Below, one piece after another: positions 26,552-34,861 of a stretch of DNA of 64,000 nt. Positions within the stretch are counted from its first letter, which is position 1. Each line of letters opens with the position of its first letter. The stretch spans positions 9,920,001 to 9,984,000 of the forward strand of contig NZ_CP061913.1 of assembly GCF_019904175.1 (NCBI RefSeq), written 5' to 3'. The notes under the pieces are model-generated. The model saw nothing but the letters and a program-made list of their open reading frames with translations. It made no database searches and had not been told where the DNA came from. The translations under genes and the position numbers were made by a program. The DNA is from Dactylosporangium vinaceum (lineage in GTDB: Bacteria > Actinomycetota > Actinomycetes > Mycobacteriales > Micromonosporaceae).

Positions 26552-27019
26552 ATGAACCAGATGCTGTTCTCACTGGCATTCCTGGCGGCCGTACCGTTCT
26601 GGGCCCTCATGATCGTGGCGCCCACCTGGCGCCTGACCCACCGCATCATCTCGTCACCGCTGATCGTGCTCCCGACCCTGGTGGTGTGGGCGGTCGCGAT
26701 CGCGCCGAGCTTCGCCGACTTCGCGCGGGAGATGCTCGGCCCGGACCTGGCCGGCGTCAGGGACCTGCTGGCCCGCGACGGCGTCGTGGCTGCGGTGTGG
26801 GCCCAGGTGCTGGCCTGGGACCTGTTCGTCGGGCGCTGGATCTACCTCGACAGCCGGGAGCGCCGCCTGCACCCGCTGCTGATGGCTCCGCTGCTGGTCC
26901 TGACCATCCTGCTGTCACCGATCGGGCTACCCGTGTACTTCCTGGTGCGCCTGAGCGCGAAGAGCCCCTCAGCGGTGCATGACGTTCCAGCGGGCGAGGT
27001 TGTGGCGCGCGTCGACTAG
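26552..27019 (+). CDS. ABA4-like (DUF4281) membrane protein
   Basis: A 155-residue membrane protein of the ABA4-like family, named after a plant neoxanthin-synthesis protein; bacterial function unknown. Four hydrophobic segments and the phrases LSFLAFLAAVPFWALM-like start, VWAQVLAWDLFVGRWIYLDS and PIGLPVYFLVR are typical. ATG 26552 lies after GGAGG and overlaps the preceding mini-frame by 4 bp. Its last 51 bp overlap the convergent exoribonuclease gene, an unusual arrangement here. Confidence 0.82.
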   Translation: MNQMLFSLAFLAAVPFWALMIVAPTWRLTHRIISSPLIVLPTLVVWAVAIAPSFADFAREMLGPDLAGVRDLLARDGVVAAVWAQVLAWDLFVGRWIYLDSRERRLHPLLMAPLLVLTILLSPIGLPVYFLVRLSAKSPSAVHDVPAGEVVARVD

Positions 27020-27460
27020 GGCGTCGTGGCGGCCCTCCGCGACCGGCAGCGGAGGGCGCCCGGCATCGTCCCAGAGCTGCCGCAGGTCCTTCGTGAAGCG
27101 CGGGATCTCCCGGGGCAGCGCCGGCATCGCGCCCCAGAGCTGGGCCAGGGCGACGTGGTCGTAGGCCGCGTACCAGGCCCAGAGCTCGATCTCGGTGGCC
27201 TCGCCGGACTTGATCGGCTCGATCAGGAACTCGAGCAGCTCCTCGCGGATGCGCTCGCGCGAGCGCCACGCCTTGTCGCCGGGCGAGGGCAGCTTGTCCA
27301 GGACGTTGCGCCGCACCCAGGAGACGGCCCGCGAGTCGTCGAACTCGGTGGAGATCGCGTAGTACTCCCGGCCGCGCTCGTCCACCACGCCGATCGAGAC
27401 GAGGTCGATCAGGCGGCCGTCCTCGATGAACTCACAGTCGTAGAAGTACCGGTATGCCAC
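26969..27460 (-). CDS. 3'-5' exoribonuclease, Rv2179c type
   Basis: A small DEDDh RNase T-like enzyme, 163 residues. Catalytic residues are visible: Asp and Glu in YFYDCEFIEDG, Asp in WYAAYDHVALAQL, and the final His/Asp in EGRHDALVDARHN. Sequence follows M. tuberculosis Rv2179c, shown to be an exoribonuclease family founder. GTG 27460 is chosen; GTG codes the residue before AYRYFYDCEF, and ATG 27469 is an alternative. The 3' end overlaps the convergent ABA4-like gene by 51 bp. Confidence 0.9.
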   Translation of the reverse strand: MAYRYFYDCEFIEDGRLIDLVSIGVVDERGREYYAISTEFDDSRAVSWVRRNVLDKLPSPGDKAWRSRERIREELLEFLIEPIKSGEATEIELWAWYAAYDHVALAQLWGAMPALPREIPRFTKDLRQLWDDAGRPPLPVAEGRHDALVDARHNLARWNVMHR

Positions 27461-27492
27461 CGGACCCATCCAACACCATCGACCGGAGCCGA

Positions 27493-28398
27493 TCACAGCG
27501 CGGCGGCGAGTTGCCCGTAGAGCGCCGCCAGCCGGGTGAGTGCGGCCTGGTCCTCGAGCCGCCCGCCGTCGGCGTGGATGCGCTCGACGGCGTCCGCCGC
27601 GGCCAGGGCGGCGTGCAGGCACAGCAGCGCGGGCAGGGCGGCCTCGCACTCGTCGCGGGGCACCCGGGAGGCCCGCAGGTAGGCGTCGACGAGCCCGTCG
27701 GCGGCGTCCGGGCCGCCCGCCGCGAGCACCGCGGCGGCCAGGTCGGCCAGCAGCGGGCCGGTGCCGGCACCGGCCCACCCGACCAGGCCGACCGCGCCGG
27801 TGGCGGGGTCGAGGCGGAAGTGGGCGGCCTGCGGATCGTTGTGCAGGACGCCGTAGGTCAGCTGGTCGGTGACCATGACCCGGCGGACCGCCGCCACCGT
27901 TTCCCGCAGCGCCGGACCGAGCCAGGGCTCGATCGCGATGTGCGGTCCCGACGGGAGCAGACTTGCGGGATCGAACTTCGCCAGGTGAGGGTGCGTGAAC
28001 CGGCGCAGGGTCCGGTGTGCGGTCCCGAGCGTGTCGCCCCACCACTGCCGGTCCAGCGGGTCGGCCGCCTGCAGGGCACGCCCCGGCACCAGGTGCATCA
28101 GGGCCACCACCCCGTCGCTCTCGGCCACCGTCAATGCTCCGTCGGCGGCCCGCACCGGCGCGCCGGCCCCGACCCCGAACGCGTCGACGTGCTCGGCCGC
28201 GCTGAGCCCGGCCTCGAATCCGGACCGGCGGTGCATCGGCACCCATTTGCCGACGAATTGGCCGCCATTGATTTCGACCTGCCAGGTATCGCGACCCTGG
28301 GGCATGCAGGGTCCGGGGTTGCATTGCCAGCTGCGGCGCAGGGCGGTGCGCATCACTTCGGCGGCGGGGGCGGCCACTGACGCATTATCCGCCGTCAC
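27493..28398 (-). CDS. Aminoglycoside-phosphotransferase-fold protein, probably inactive
   Basis: A 301-residue protein of the APH/choline-kinase fold. The catalytic-loop region reads TYGVLHNDPQAAHFRLD, keeping the Asp of HxD but with His where Asn normally binds metal. The second metal site, usually (L/I)DW, reads GLVGWAGAG: the Asp is replaced by Gly. The nucleotide Lys could be in GGQFVGKWVPM. With two metal ligands missing it is more likely a pseudokinase or binding protein than an antibiotic-resistance enzyme. GTG 28398 is the apparent start. Confidence 0.68.
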   Translation of the reverse strand: MTADNASVAAPAAEVMRTALRRSWQCNPGPCMPQGRDTWQVEINGGQFVGKWVPMHRRSGFEAGLSAAEHVDAFGVGAGAPVRAADGALTVAESDGVVALMHLVPGRALQAADPLDRQWWGDTLGTAHRTLRRFTHPHLAKFDPASLLPSGPHIAIEPWLGPALRETVAAVRRVMVTDQLTYGVLHNDPQAAHFRLDPATGAVGLVGWAGAGTGPLLADLAAAVLAAGGPDAADGLVDAYLRASRVPRDECEAALPALLCLHAALAAADAVERIHADGGRLEDQAALTRLAALYGQLAAAL

Positions 28399-28699
28399 AC
28401 TCCGCCGTGTGCGAAAACGGAAAAACCGCCCGGAAAGAGTGACCGGGCCCGGGGCGCTCGCACCACCTCCGGACCCGGCCTCCGCCCCCGCCGTGCCCCC
28501 CGCCCCGCGGCGGTTTGCACGGTGGCACTAGCCTGCCTGCGGACACATGCACGGTGCTGTCGGTGAAGCGATGCGGGGGATGTACAGACTCCGACAGGCA
28601 CGTCATGATCTGGTAGAAGTTCCGTACTGTCTTCGTGATCACCTAACGTGATCTCGGAGTTCGAATTCCGATCAACGCCGAACCGGGAGGGGTTTGACC
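28399..28699. promoter_or_regulatory. Divergent intergenic region, APH-like gene / crp-type gene
   Basis: About 300 bp holding promoters for both directions. The right half is AT-richer (GATCTGGTAGAAGTTCC, GTGATCACCTAACGTGATC near 28628-28650). TGATCACCTAACGTGATC contains the dyad GTGATCAC... and two GTGATC half-sites close to the Crp-type site pattern TGTGA-N6-TCACA, so autoregulation is possible. Confidence 0.45.
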
Positions 28700-29392
28700 G
28701 TGGAGGGTCGGCTGCCAGATCCCGGCGACGCACTGACCGGTGTGGAAATGTTCAGTGGTCTGGAGCCCGATGTTCGTCAACGGGTCATCCAGGCGGCGGT
28801 GCCACGGACATACCGCAAAGGCCAGCTGCTGTTCGTCGAAAACGATCCGGGCGAGTCACTCATCGTGCTCAAGCGCGGTGCCGTGATGGTGTTCCGGACC
28901 GCTCCGACCGGCGAACGCGCGGTCCTCTCCGTGGTCCGGCCCCCCGACACGCTCGGCGAGGTCTCCCTGCTCGACGGCGCGGCCCGCTCGGCCTCGGCCG
29001 AGGCGATCGAGGACTGCCAGGCCCTGGCCCTGTCCCGGCACGCCTTCATCGAGCTGGTCCACGCCAACCCGCGGATCCTCGACGCCGTCATGCGCTCGCT
29101 CGGCCTGCTGATCCGGCGGCTCACCGAGCAGAACGCCGACCACGTCTTCCTCGACCTGCCGGGCCGGGTCGCCAAGACGCTCGTCCGCCTGGCCGGCGAG
29201 ACCACCGCGCCGATGGTCACCATCGAGCTCAACCAGAGCCAGCTCGCCGAGATGGCCGGCGGCTCGCGGCAGAGCGTCAACCAGGCGATCGGGTCGTTCG
29301 CCAGCCGCGGCTGGCTGCGCACCGAGGGTCGCCGGATCGTGGTCACCGACCTCACCGCCCTGCGCCGGCGCGCCGGAATGACCGACCGGTAA
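28700..29392 (+). CDS. Crp/Fnr-family transcriptional regulator
   Basis: A 230-residue regulator. N-terminal cyclic-nucleotide-binding fold: FSGLEPDVRQRVIQAAVPRTY, LLFVENDPGESLIVLKRG, and the phosphate-binding-like LGEVSLLDGAARSASAEA, which matches FGEiallxxxpRsAt loosely (Arg retained), so a nucleotide or other ligand is possible. C-terminal helix-turn-helix: LNQSQLAEMAGGSRQSVNQAIGSFASRGWL. GTG 28700 is preferred to TTG 28694 because GGGAGGGG ends 7 nt upstream. It is followed by a large adenylate cyclase gene 114 bp downstream, which invites a cAMP link. Confidence 0.92.
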   Translation: MEGRLPDPGDALTGVEMFSGLEPDVRQRVIQAAVPRTYRKGQLLFVENDPGESLIVLKRGAVMVFRTAPTGERAVLSVVRPPDTLGEVSLLDGAARSASAEAIEDCQALALSRHAFIELVHANPRILDAVMRSLGLLIRRLTEQNADHVFLDLPGRVAKTLVRLAGETTAPMVTIELNQSQLAEMAGGSRQSVNQAIGSFASRGWLRTEGRRIVVTDLTALRRRAGMTDR

Positions 29393-29506
29393 CTGCCTTT
29401 TCAGGTACGAACGTAGGGCCGGACGGCCGGGGTAGCGGGTGCCATTTCGGACACCTGGCCGCCCCGGCCGCCGCCATGTGAGGATGGGTTCTCACAGGGC
29501 AAGGGA

Positions 29507-32500
29507 GTGTCGGCGATTTCCAGTCAGTGCGCACGCTGCGGCCGCCAGGCGGGCGAGGGCGACCGGTTCTGCGGTGGATGCGGCGCCGAGCTGAGCCCAC
29601 CGTGCCCGACGTGTGGACGCACGCTCGGCCCCGACGCCGTGTTCTGCACCGGCTGCGGCACCCCGCGGGCCGACACGACGGCCGCCCGCGGCCTGATCAT
29701 GCGGGCTGAGCGCGCGACCGGCCGGGCCTCCGTGCCCGCCATCCCGGCCGCCCGCAGCGAGGACCGGCGCCGGATCAGCGTGCTGTTCGTGGATCTGATC
29801 GACTTCACGCCGTATGTCGAGCGGGCCGACCCTGAGCTGGTCCGCGAGCTGCAGAAGAGCTTCTTCTCCACGGCCCGGGAGGTCATCGGGCAATACGGCG
29901 GGGTCGTCGAGAAGTACATCGGCGACGCCGTCATGGCGCTCTTCGGCGCGCCGGTGGCCACCGAGACCGACGCCGTGCGCTGTGTCCGGGCCGGTCTGGA
30001 GCTCCAGCGCGTCCTGGCCCGCTACGCGAGCACCGGTGAGGGCGAGCGCGAGCTGCGCTTCCGCGTCGGCGTCGCGACCGGGGAGGCGCTCGTCGACGTG
30101 GCCGCGGCCCGCGACGGCGGCCAGGCGATCGTCGCCGGCGACGTGGTCAACACCGCCTCGCGGCTGCAGTCGCTGGCCCCGCCCGGCGGTGTCCTGGTCT
30201 GCGGCACGACCTACGCGCTGACCAAGGCGTCGATCCGGTTCGAGCAGCAGCCGCCGGCCACGCTGCGCGGGCGCTCCACGCCGACCGAGGTCTGGCTGGC
30301 CCTGGCCCCGCTGCGGCGCAACCACCCCGACCGCGAGGCCGGCTCGACGCCGCTGGTCAACCGCACCCACGAGCTGAGCCTGCTGGTCAACGCCCTGCAC
30401 CGGGGCCTGCGTGAGCGCACACCGCAGCTGGTGACGGTGCTCGGGCACGCCGGGATCGGCAAGAGCCGGCTGGTGCACGAGCTGTTCCTGCACGCCGAGC
30501 GGCTCTTCGACGCGCCTGTCGCGTGGCGGACCGGGCGCTGCCCGCCGTTCGGGGAGAACGTCACCTACGCCGCGCTGGCCGACATCGTGAAGGCCCAGGC
30601 CGGCATCCTCGACACCGACTCGGCCGAGACGACCCGGGAGCGGCTCGACACCGCCCTGGCCGCGATCGTCGGGCCGCCGCATTCGAACGCCTCGGAGGCG
30701 GAGCGGCTGGCCGAGGCGCTCAGCCCGCTCGTCGGCCTGCCCGGCCCGAAGCTGGCCCCGGACGAGACGGAGTCGGCGTGGCGGCGCTTCGTCGTCGCGC
30801 TGGCCGCGCACCGGCCGACGGTCCTGGTCTTCGAGGACCTGCACTGGGCCGACGAGTCGATGGTCCGGTTCGTGGAGCGGCTCGGCGCGTCGGTGCGCGA
30901 CGTGCCGCTGCTCCTGCTGTGCACGGCCCGCCCGGAGCTGCTGGAGCGCAACCCGAGCTGGGCCGGCGCGGTCGCGGGCGCGGTGTCGATCACGCTGCCG
31001 CCGCTGCGCGACACCGAGATCGCCACGATGTACGCCCACCTGCTGGGCGCGGCTACGTTCCCGTCGCAGTCGCTCAGCTCGCTCGTCGAGCTGGCCGACG
31101 GCAATCCGCTGTACGCGCTCGAGTACACCCGGATGCTCGCCGAGCAGGGCAACCTGCCGGCGAACGACGCGCTCGGGCGCAAGCTGCCCATGCCCGACAG
31201 CGTCCACGCGGTGATCGCCAACCGGGTCGACCTCCTCGACGCCGCCGACCGCGCGGTGCTCCAGGCGGCCGCGGTGGTCGGGATGAACTTCTGGCCGGGC
31301 GCGGTCGGGGCCGCGATGAGCCGGCCCGCCGACGGCATCGAGCGCTCACTGCGCCGGCTGGAGCAGCGCGACCTGATTCACGAGCAGGCCGCCTCGACCA
31401 TGGCCGGCCAGACCGAGTACCGCTTCGGCCACGTCCTGGTCCGCGACGTCTGCTACCAGCGGCTCCCCCGCACCGAGCGGGTCGCCCGCCACGAGCTGAC
31501 CGCGGAGTGGCTCGACGGCCTGGCCGCCGACCGGGACACCGACCTGGCCGAGGTCGTGGCCAACCACCGGTTCATCGCCTACGAGATCGCCCGCTCGCTC
31601 GGCCTGGACGCGTCCCGCTACGGCGGACCGGCCCGCGACGCGATGCACCGGGCCGCCCGGCGCGCCTACGCCCTGCACGCCCTGGACGCCGCGGCCGCGC
31701 ACGCGAACAAGGCCCTGGCGCTGTGCGATCCCGGCACCGAGACCCTCGAGCGCCTGCGCATCGAGCAGCTCAGCACCGAGATCGCGTTCTACGCCAACCC
31801 GGAGGCGTTCCTGGGCAGCGGCGGCGCGGACCGGCTGGTCGGGCTGGCCGAGCGGCTCTACGCGGCCGGCGACCAGGCCGGCGCGGCCCGGGCGTGGACG
31901 GTCCGGGGCCAGGCCGCGTGGCTGCGGGCCGACCGCCTCGACGCACTGTCGTGCCTGGACCGGGCGGTGGAGCTCTTCGACGAGCTGCCGGACGGGCCGC
32001 CGAAGGCCGACGCCTACGCCGAGCTGGGCCGCCTGCACATGCTCAACTTCGAGGTCGACCCGGCGGTCGCGGCGGCCAGCGCGGCCGCGGAGATCGCCGA
32101 CCGGCTGGGCCTGGTCGAGGTGGCCACCGGCGCCCGGATCACGATCGGCACCGCACTGTTCCAGGCCGGCGACCGCCTCGGCCTGGTCGAGCTGCAGTCG
32201 GCCCTGGAGGTCAGCCGGGAGAAGCGCCTGCTCGCCGAGCACCGGGCGCTGCGCAATGTCTCCTGGGCGCTCCTGGAGGACGGCGACTGGACGGCGGCCG
32301 CGGCCCTGCTCGACGACAGCCGCCACGCCGTGCCCGGCAGCCACACGCTCGCCACCGGCTACTCCGACGTCGCCCAGTCGGCGTACTTCAACGGCGACTG
32401 GCCGGCGTACGTGGCCGCGGCCGAGGCGGCCATGGCCGAGCCCGGCGCCGAGTGGGACCTGCAGGTCCGCGGGGTGCGGGCCTGGATCCGGACGCTGCGC

Positions 32501-33118
32501 GGCGACGACCGGCTCGACGGCGCGGACGACGTCGAGGACGTGGTGGCGGCCGGGCGCCGCTCCGGCTTCTACCGCCTTCAGTGGGTCGCGCTCGGGCACG
32601 GCGCGCTGTGCCGGGCGCTGCAGGGCCGCGACCGCGACGCCGAGGCCCTGATCGTGGAGCTGGCGAAGACCTGGCGCGAGGTCCGGGCGATCGCGAGCGG
32701 TGAGTGGATCGACGCGACCGCCCACGCCGCTGTCCGCTCGGGCCGGGTGGCGATGATGGCGGTCCGCGACATGCTTGCCGACGTGCCGCACCGCACGCCG
32801 TGGGTCGAGGCGGCCCAGCGCACGATCACGGGGGCCATCGCGTTCGTCGACGGCGACTACGCCCGGGCGGCCGACATGCACCTGGCCTCGGCCGCGCTCT
32901 ACGGCGAGATCCCCAACGAGTCGGCCCGCATCCTGTCGATCGCGTGGGCGGTGCAGGCCCTGGACCGCGCCGGCGACGAGCGGATCGAGCCGTGGCGGGC
33001 CGAGCTGGTGGCCTTCGCCGAGCAGGCGGGCACGCCGCGGCTGCTCGAGCTGGCCGGGCTCACGCCGCCGCCGGACGAGCCGGTGACGCCGCCGACGGGG
33101 TTGCCGGCCCCTTCCTGA
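29507..33118 (+). CDS. Zinc-ribbon / class III nucleotide cyclase / AAA-type ATPase / TPR protein
   Basis: A 1,203-residue signalling protein. Order: two zinc ribbons (Cys 8, 11, 22, 25 and 33, 36, 47, 50); class III cyclase (res ~88-260) with metal Asp 96 in FVDLIDFT, substrate Lys 136 and metal Asp 140 in EKYIGDAVMALFG, and VNTASRLQ, so catalytic; a P-loop ATPase (GHAGIGKSRL, VLVFEDLHWAD) with its winged-helix part; then ~550 residues of helical repeats like TPRs. Such proteins resemble LuxR/MalT-type regulators but lack a DNA-binding end. GTG 29507 starts within AGGGAGTG. The Crp-type gene upstream may respond to its product. Confidence 0.9.
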   Translation: MSAISSQCARCGRQAGEGDRFCGGCGAELSPPCPTCGRTLGPDAVFCTGCGTPRADTTAARGLIMRAERATGRASVPAIPAARSEDRRRISVLFVDLIDFTPYVERADPELVRELQKSFFSTAREVIGQYGGVVEKYIGDAVMALFGAPVATETDAVRCVRAGLELQRVLARYASTGEGERELRFRVGVATGEALVDVAAARDGGQAIVAGDVVNTASRLQSLAPPGGVLVCGTTYALTKASIRFEQQPPATLRGRSTPTEVWLALAPLRRNHPDREAGSTPLVNRTHELSLLVNALHRGLRERTPQLVTVLGHAGIGKSRLVHELFLHAERLFDAPVAWRTGRCPPFGENVTYAALADIVKAQAGILDTDSAETTRERLDTALAAIVGPPHSNASEAERLAEALSPLVGLPGPKLAPDETESAWRRFVVALAAHRPTVLVFEDLHWADESMVRFVERLGASVRDVPLLLLCTARPELLERNPSWAGAVAGAVSITLPPLRDTEIATMYAHLLGAATFPSQSLSSLVELADGNPLYALEYTRMLAEQGNLPANDALGRKLPMPDSVHAVIANRVDLLDAADRAVLQAAAVVGMNFWPGAVGAAMSRPADGIERSLRRLEQRDLIHEQAASTMAGQTEYRFGHVLVRDVCYQRLPRTERVARHELTAEWLDGLAADRDTDLAEVVANHRFIAYEIARSLGLDASRYGGPARDAMHRAARRAYALHALDAAAAHANKALALCDPGTETLERLRIEQLSTEIAFYANPEAFLGSGGADRLVGLAERLYAAGDQAGAARAWTVRGQAAWLRADRLDALSCLDRAVELFDELPDGPPKADAYAELGRLHMLNFEVDPAVAAASAAAEIADRLGLVEVATGARITIGTALFQAGDRLGLVELQSALEVSREKRLLAEHRALRNVSWALLEDGDWTAAAALLDDSRHAVPGSHTLATGYSDVAQSAYFNGDWPAYVAAAEAAMAEPGAEWDLQVRGVRAWIRTLRGDDRLDGADDVEDVVAAGRRSGFYRLQWVALGHGALCRALQGRDRDAEALIVELAKTWREVRAIASGEWIDATAHAAVRSGRVAMMAVRDMLADVPHRTPWVEAAQRTITGAIAFVDGDYARAADMHLASAALYGEIPNESARILSIAWAVQALDRAGDERIEPWRAELVAFAEQAGTPRLLELAGLTPPPDEPVTPPTGLPAPS

Positions 33119-33133
33119 GCGCACGTTCCGGGA

Positions 33134-33151
33134 ACCGGGCACCGGCCCGGT
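33134..33151. terminator. Hairpin between convergent cyclase and acyltransferase genes
   Basis: ACCGGGC (33134-33140) pairs with GCCCGGT (33145-33151) around the loop ACCG. It sits in the 54-bp gap between two convergent stops, where a shared terminator is expected; the stem is only 7 bp and there is no U-tract. Confidence 0.5.
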
Positions 33152-33172
33152 GGCGCAGGGGGCAGAGAGCTG

Positions 33173-33883
33173 TCACGCGGCCATCGGTGCGGCCGGCTCC
33201 TCCTGGGGCACCGGTGCGTTCTTGACCTTCTGGGCGTACATGTCGATGTACTCGCGGCCGGAGAGGGTCATGAGCTCGTACATGATCTCGTCGGTGACGG
33301 CGCGCTCGATGAAGCGGTCTCCGGCCATTCCGGCATATCGGGAGAAGTCGAGCGCGGGGCCGAACTTGATGTGTACGCGCCGGAGGTTCGGCAGCTTTTG
33401 CCCGATCGGCTGAACTTTGTCCATGTTCATCATGGCCACGGGCACCACCGGGGCGCCCGACTCGAGGGCCAGGCGGGCCACGCCCGTCTTGCCGCGGTAG
33501 AGGCGGCCGTCCGGCGAGCGGGTGCCCTCCGGGTAGATCCCGAAGATGCCGCCCGCACGCAGGATGCTCAGGCCCACCTCCAGGGCGGCGCGGGCCGCCT
33601 TGCCGCCGGAGCGGTCGATGGGGATCTGACCGGTACCCGCCATGAAAAGCTTGGTGAGCCGGCCCTTGATCCCTTTTCCGGTGAAATATTCGGCTTTCGC
33701 CGGAAACGTGACGCGGCGGCGGACGCTGAGCGGCATGAAGATCGAGTCGGCGAACGAGAGGTGGTTGCTGGCGATGATCACGGGGCCCTGGTCGGGGACG
33801 TGCTCAAGGCCCTCCACCTTCGGCCGGAAGACCAGCTTCAGCCAAGGTCCGAGGACGATGTACTTGAGGAGCCAGTAGAGCAC
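33173..33883 (-). CDS. 1-acyl-sn-glycerol-3-phosphate acyltransferase (PlsC type)
   Basis: Acylates lysophosphatidate or a related lipid at the membrane. The 236-residue protein has the catalytic HX4D as NHLSFAD, the PIDRSGGKAA block, the GIYPEGTRSPDG block with EGTRS, and GAPVVPVAMMN. Its N-terminus is hydrophobic (YWLLKYIVLGPWLKLVF). GTG 33883 is chosen, with AAAGG 8 nt upstream; the frame stays open to 34024. M. tuberculosis Rv2182c in the matching gene neighbourhood is of the same family. Confidence 0.93.
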   Translation of the reverse strand: MLYWLLKYIVLGPWLKLVFRPKVEGLEHVPDQGPVIIASNHLSFADSIFMPLSVRRRVTFPAKAEYFTGKGIKGRLTKLFMAGTGQIPIDRSGGKAARAALEVGLSILRAGGIFGIYPEGTRSPDGRLYRGKTGVARLALESGAPVVPVAMMNMDKVQPIGQKLPNLRRVHIKFGPALDFSRYAGMAGDRFIERAVTDEIMYELMTLSGREYIDMYAQKVKNAPVPQEEPAAPMAA

Positions 33884-34062
33884 GGCCGACCTTTCAGGAG
33901 CGCGCGACAATCGGACATGACCGTCGTAAAGAAGCCTACGAACCAGTACGGCACACCACAACGCACTCCCGGAACGACGGCCGGGCATGTCAGGATTTCG
34001 GTCAGCGGTTTTTTCGCGGCGCACCCGGTCGTCGCGATGGCCACCGCGGGGAGGGGCGAGCT

Positions 34063-34857
34063 GTGCCAGGGGGTGGGGCGCGGCGCGGCCGGCGGGACAA
34101 CGGGCTGGTGGCGCAGGAGTACGCGGTGGTGGGCGACGTCGACCCGCGGGTCGGCGAGCATCTCCTGGAGATGCTGGCCGAGGGCGGGATCGCCGCCTAC
34201 CTGCAGCCGGCGTCGGATCTGCATCCGCTGACCCGCACCACGACGCTGCCCGCGCGGCCGACGGACCGGCTGTACGTCGATCGGGAGCACCTCGCCACCG
34301 CCCAGGACTACCTGGCCCGGCTGACGACCGCCGTGCCGGAGCAGCCCGCCCCGGTGGAGAGCACCGCTCCGGTCTCGGACGAGGACGCGTTCGCCGCGAT
34401 CGTCGCCGGGTTCCACACGACTGTCGACCCGACGCGGGCCGTGCCGTGGCCGGCCGCCGAGGACATCGTGTCCTCCAGCACCGCCGCGCCGGACATGGAC
34501 ACCGAGCCGGCTCCGCGCACGTCGCTGCGGCGGCCGTCGGACGCCGTGGACCGGTCGCTGCTGGACAGCCTCGACACCTTCGGCACCGACCTGCCGGACG
34601 AGCCGGAGGAGGACGAGGGGTACACCCCGCCGCCCCCGCCGCCGCTCCCCCGGGTCGCGCCGGTCACCATCCTGGCCGTGCTCGCGCTGGCCGCCGGGCT
34701 CATCCTGCTCTTCTGGCCCGACCTGCTGCCGCTGGGCTCGCAGACGACGCTCTTCCTGGGCTTCGCCGGGGTGCTGACCGGGTTCGTCACGCTTGTGCTG
34801 CGGCTGCGCCCAGGTGACGAGGAGGACGACGACCCCGACAACGGGGCCCGCGTGTAA
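34063..34857 (+). CDS. Two-helix membrane protein with N-terminal DUF2007-like domain
   Basis: A 264-residue protein of unknown function. The N-terminal ~80 residues (EYAVVGDVDPRVGEHLLEMLAEGGIAAYLQP) look like the small DUF2007 fold, often called a putative signal-transducing protein. A long acidic/Pro-rich linker with PPPPPPLPR follows, then two membrane helices (VTILAVLALAAGLILLFWP and LFLGFAGVLTGFVTLVLRL) and an acidic tail. GTG 34063 has GGGGAGGGG 6 nt upstream; GTG 34108 is an alternative. It converges with the hydrolase gene, 4 bp away. Confidence 0.72.
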   Translation: MPGGGARRGRRDNGLVAQEYAVVGDVDPRVGEHLLEMLAEGGIAAYLQPASDLHPLTRTTTLPARPTDRLYVDREHLATAQDYLARLTTAVPEQPAPVESTAPVSDEDAFAAIVAGFHTTVDPTRAVPWPAAEDIVSSSTAAPDMDTEPAPRTSLRRPSDAVDRSLLDSLDTFGTDLPDEPEEDEGYTPPPPPPLPRVAPVTILAVLALAAGLILLFWPDLLPLGSQTTLFLGFAGVLTGFVTLVLRLRPGDEEDDDPDNGARV

Positions 34858-34861
34858 GCGC

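Noticed and set aside
27493..28398. Aminoglycoside-resistance gene
   Set aside because: Fold similarity only; two metal-binding residues needed for phosphotransfer are replaced.
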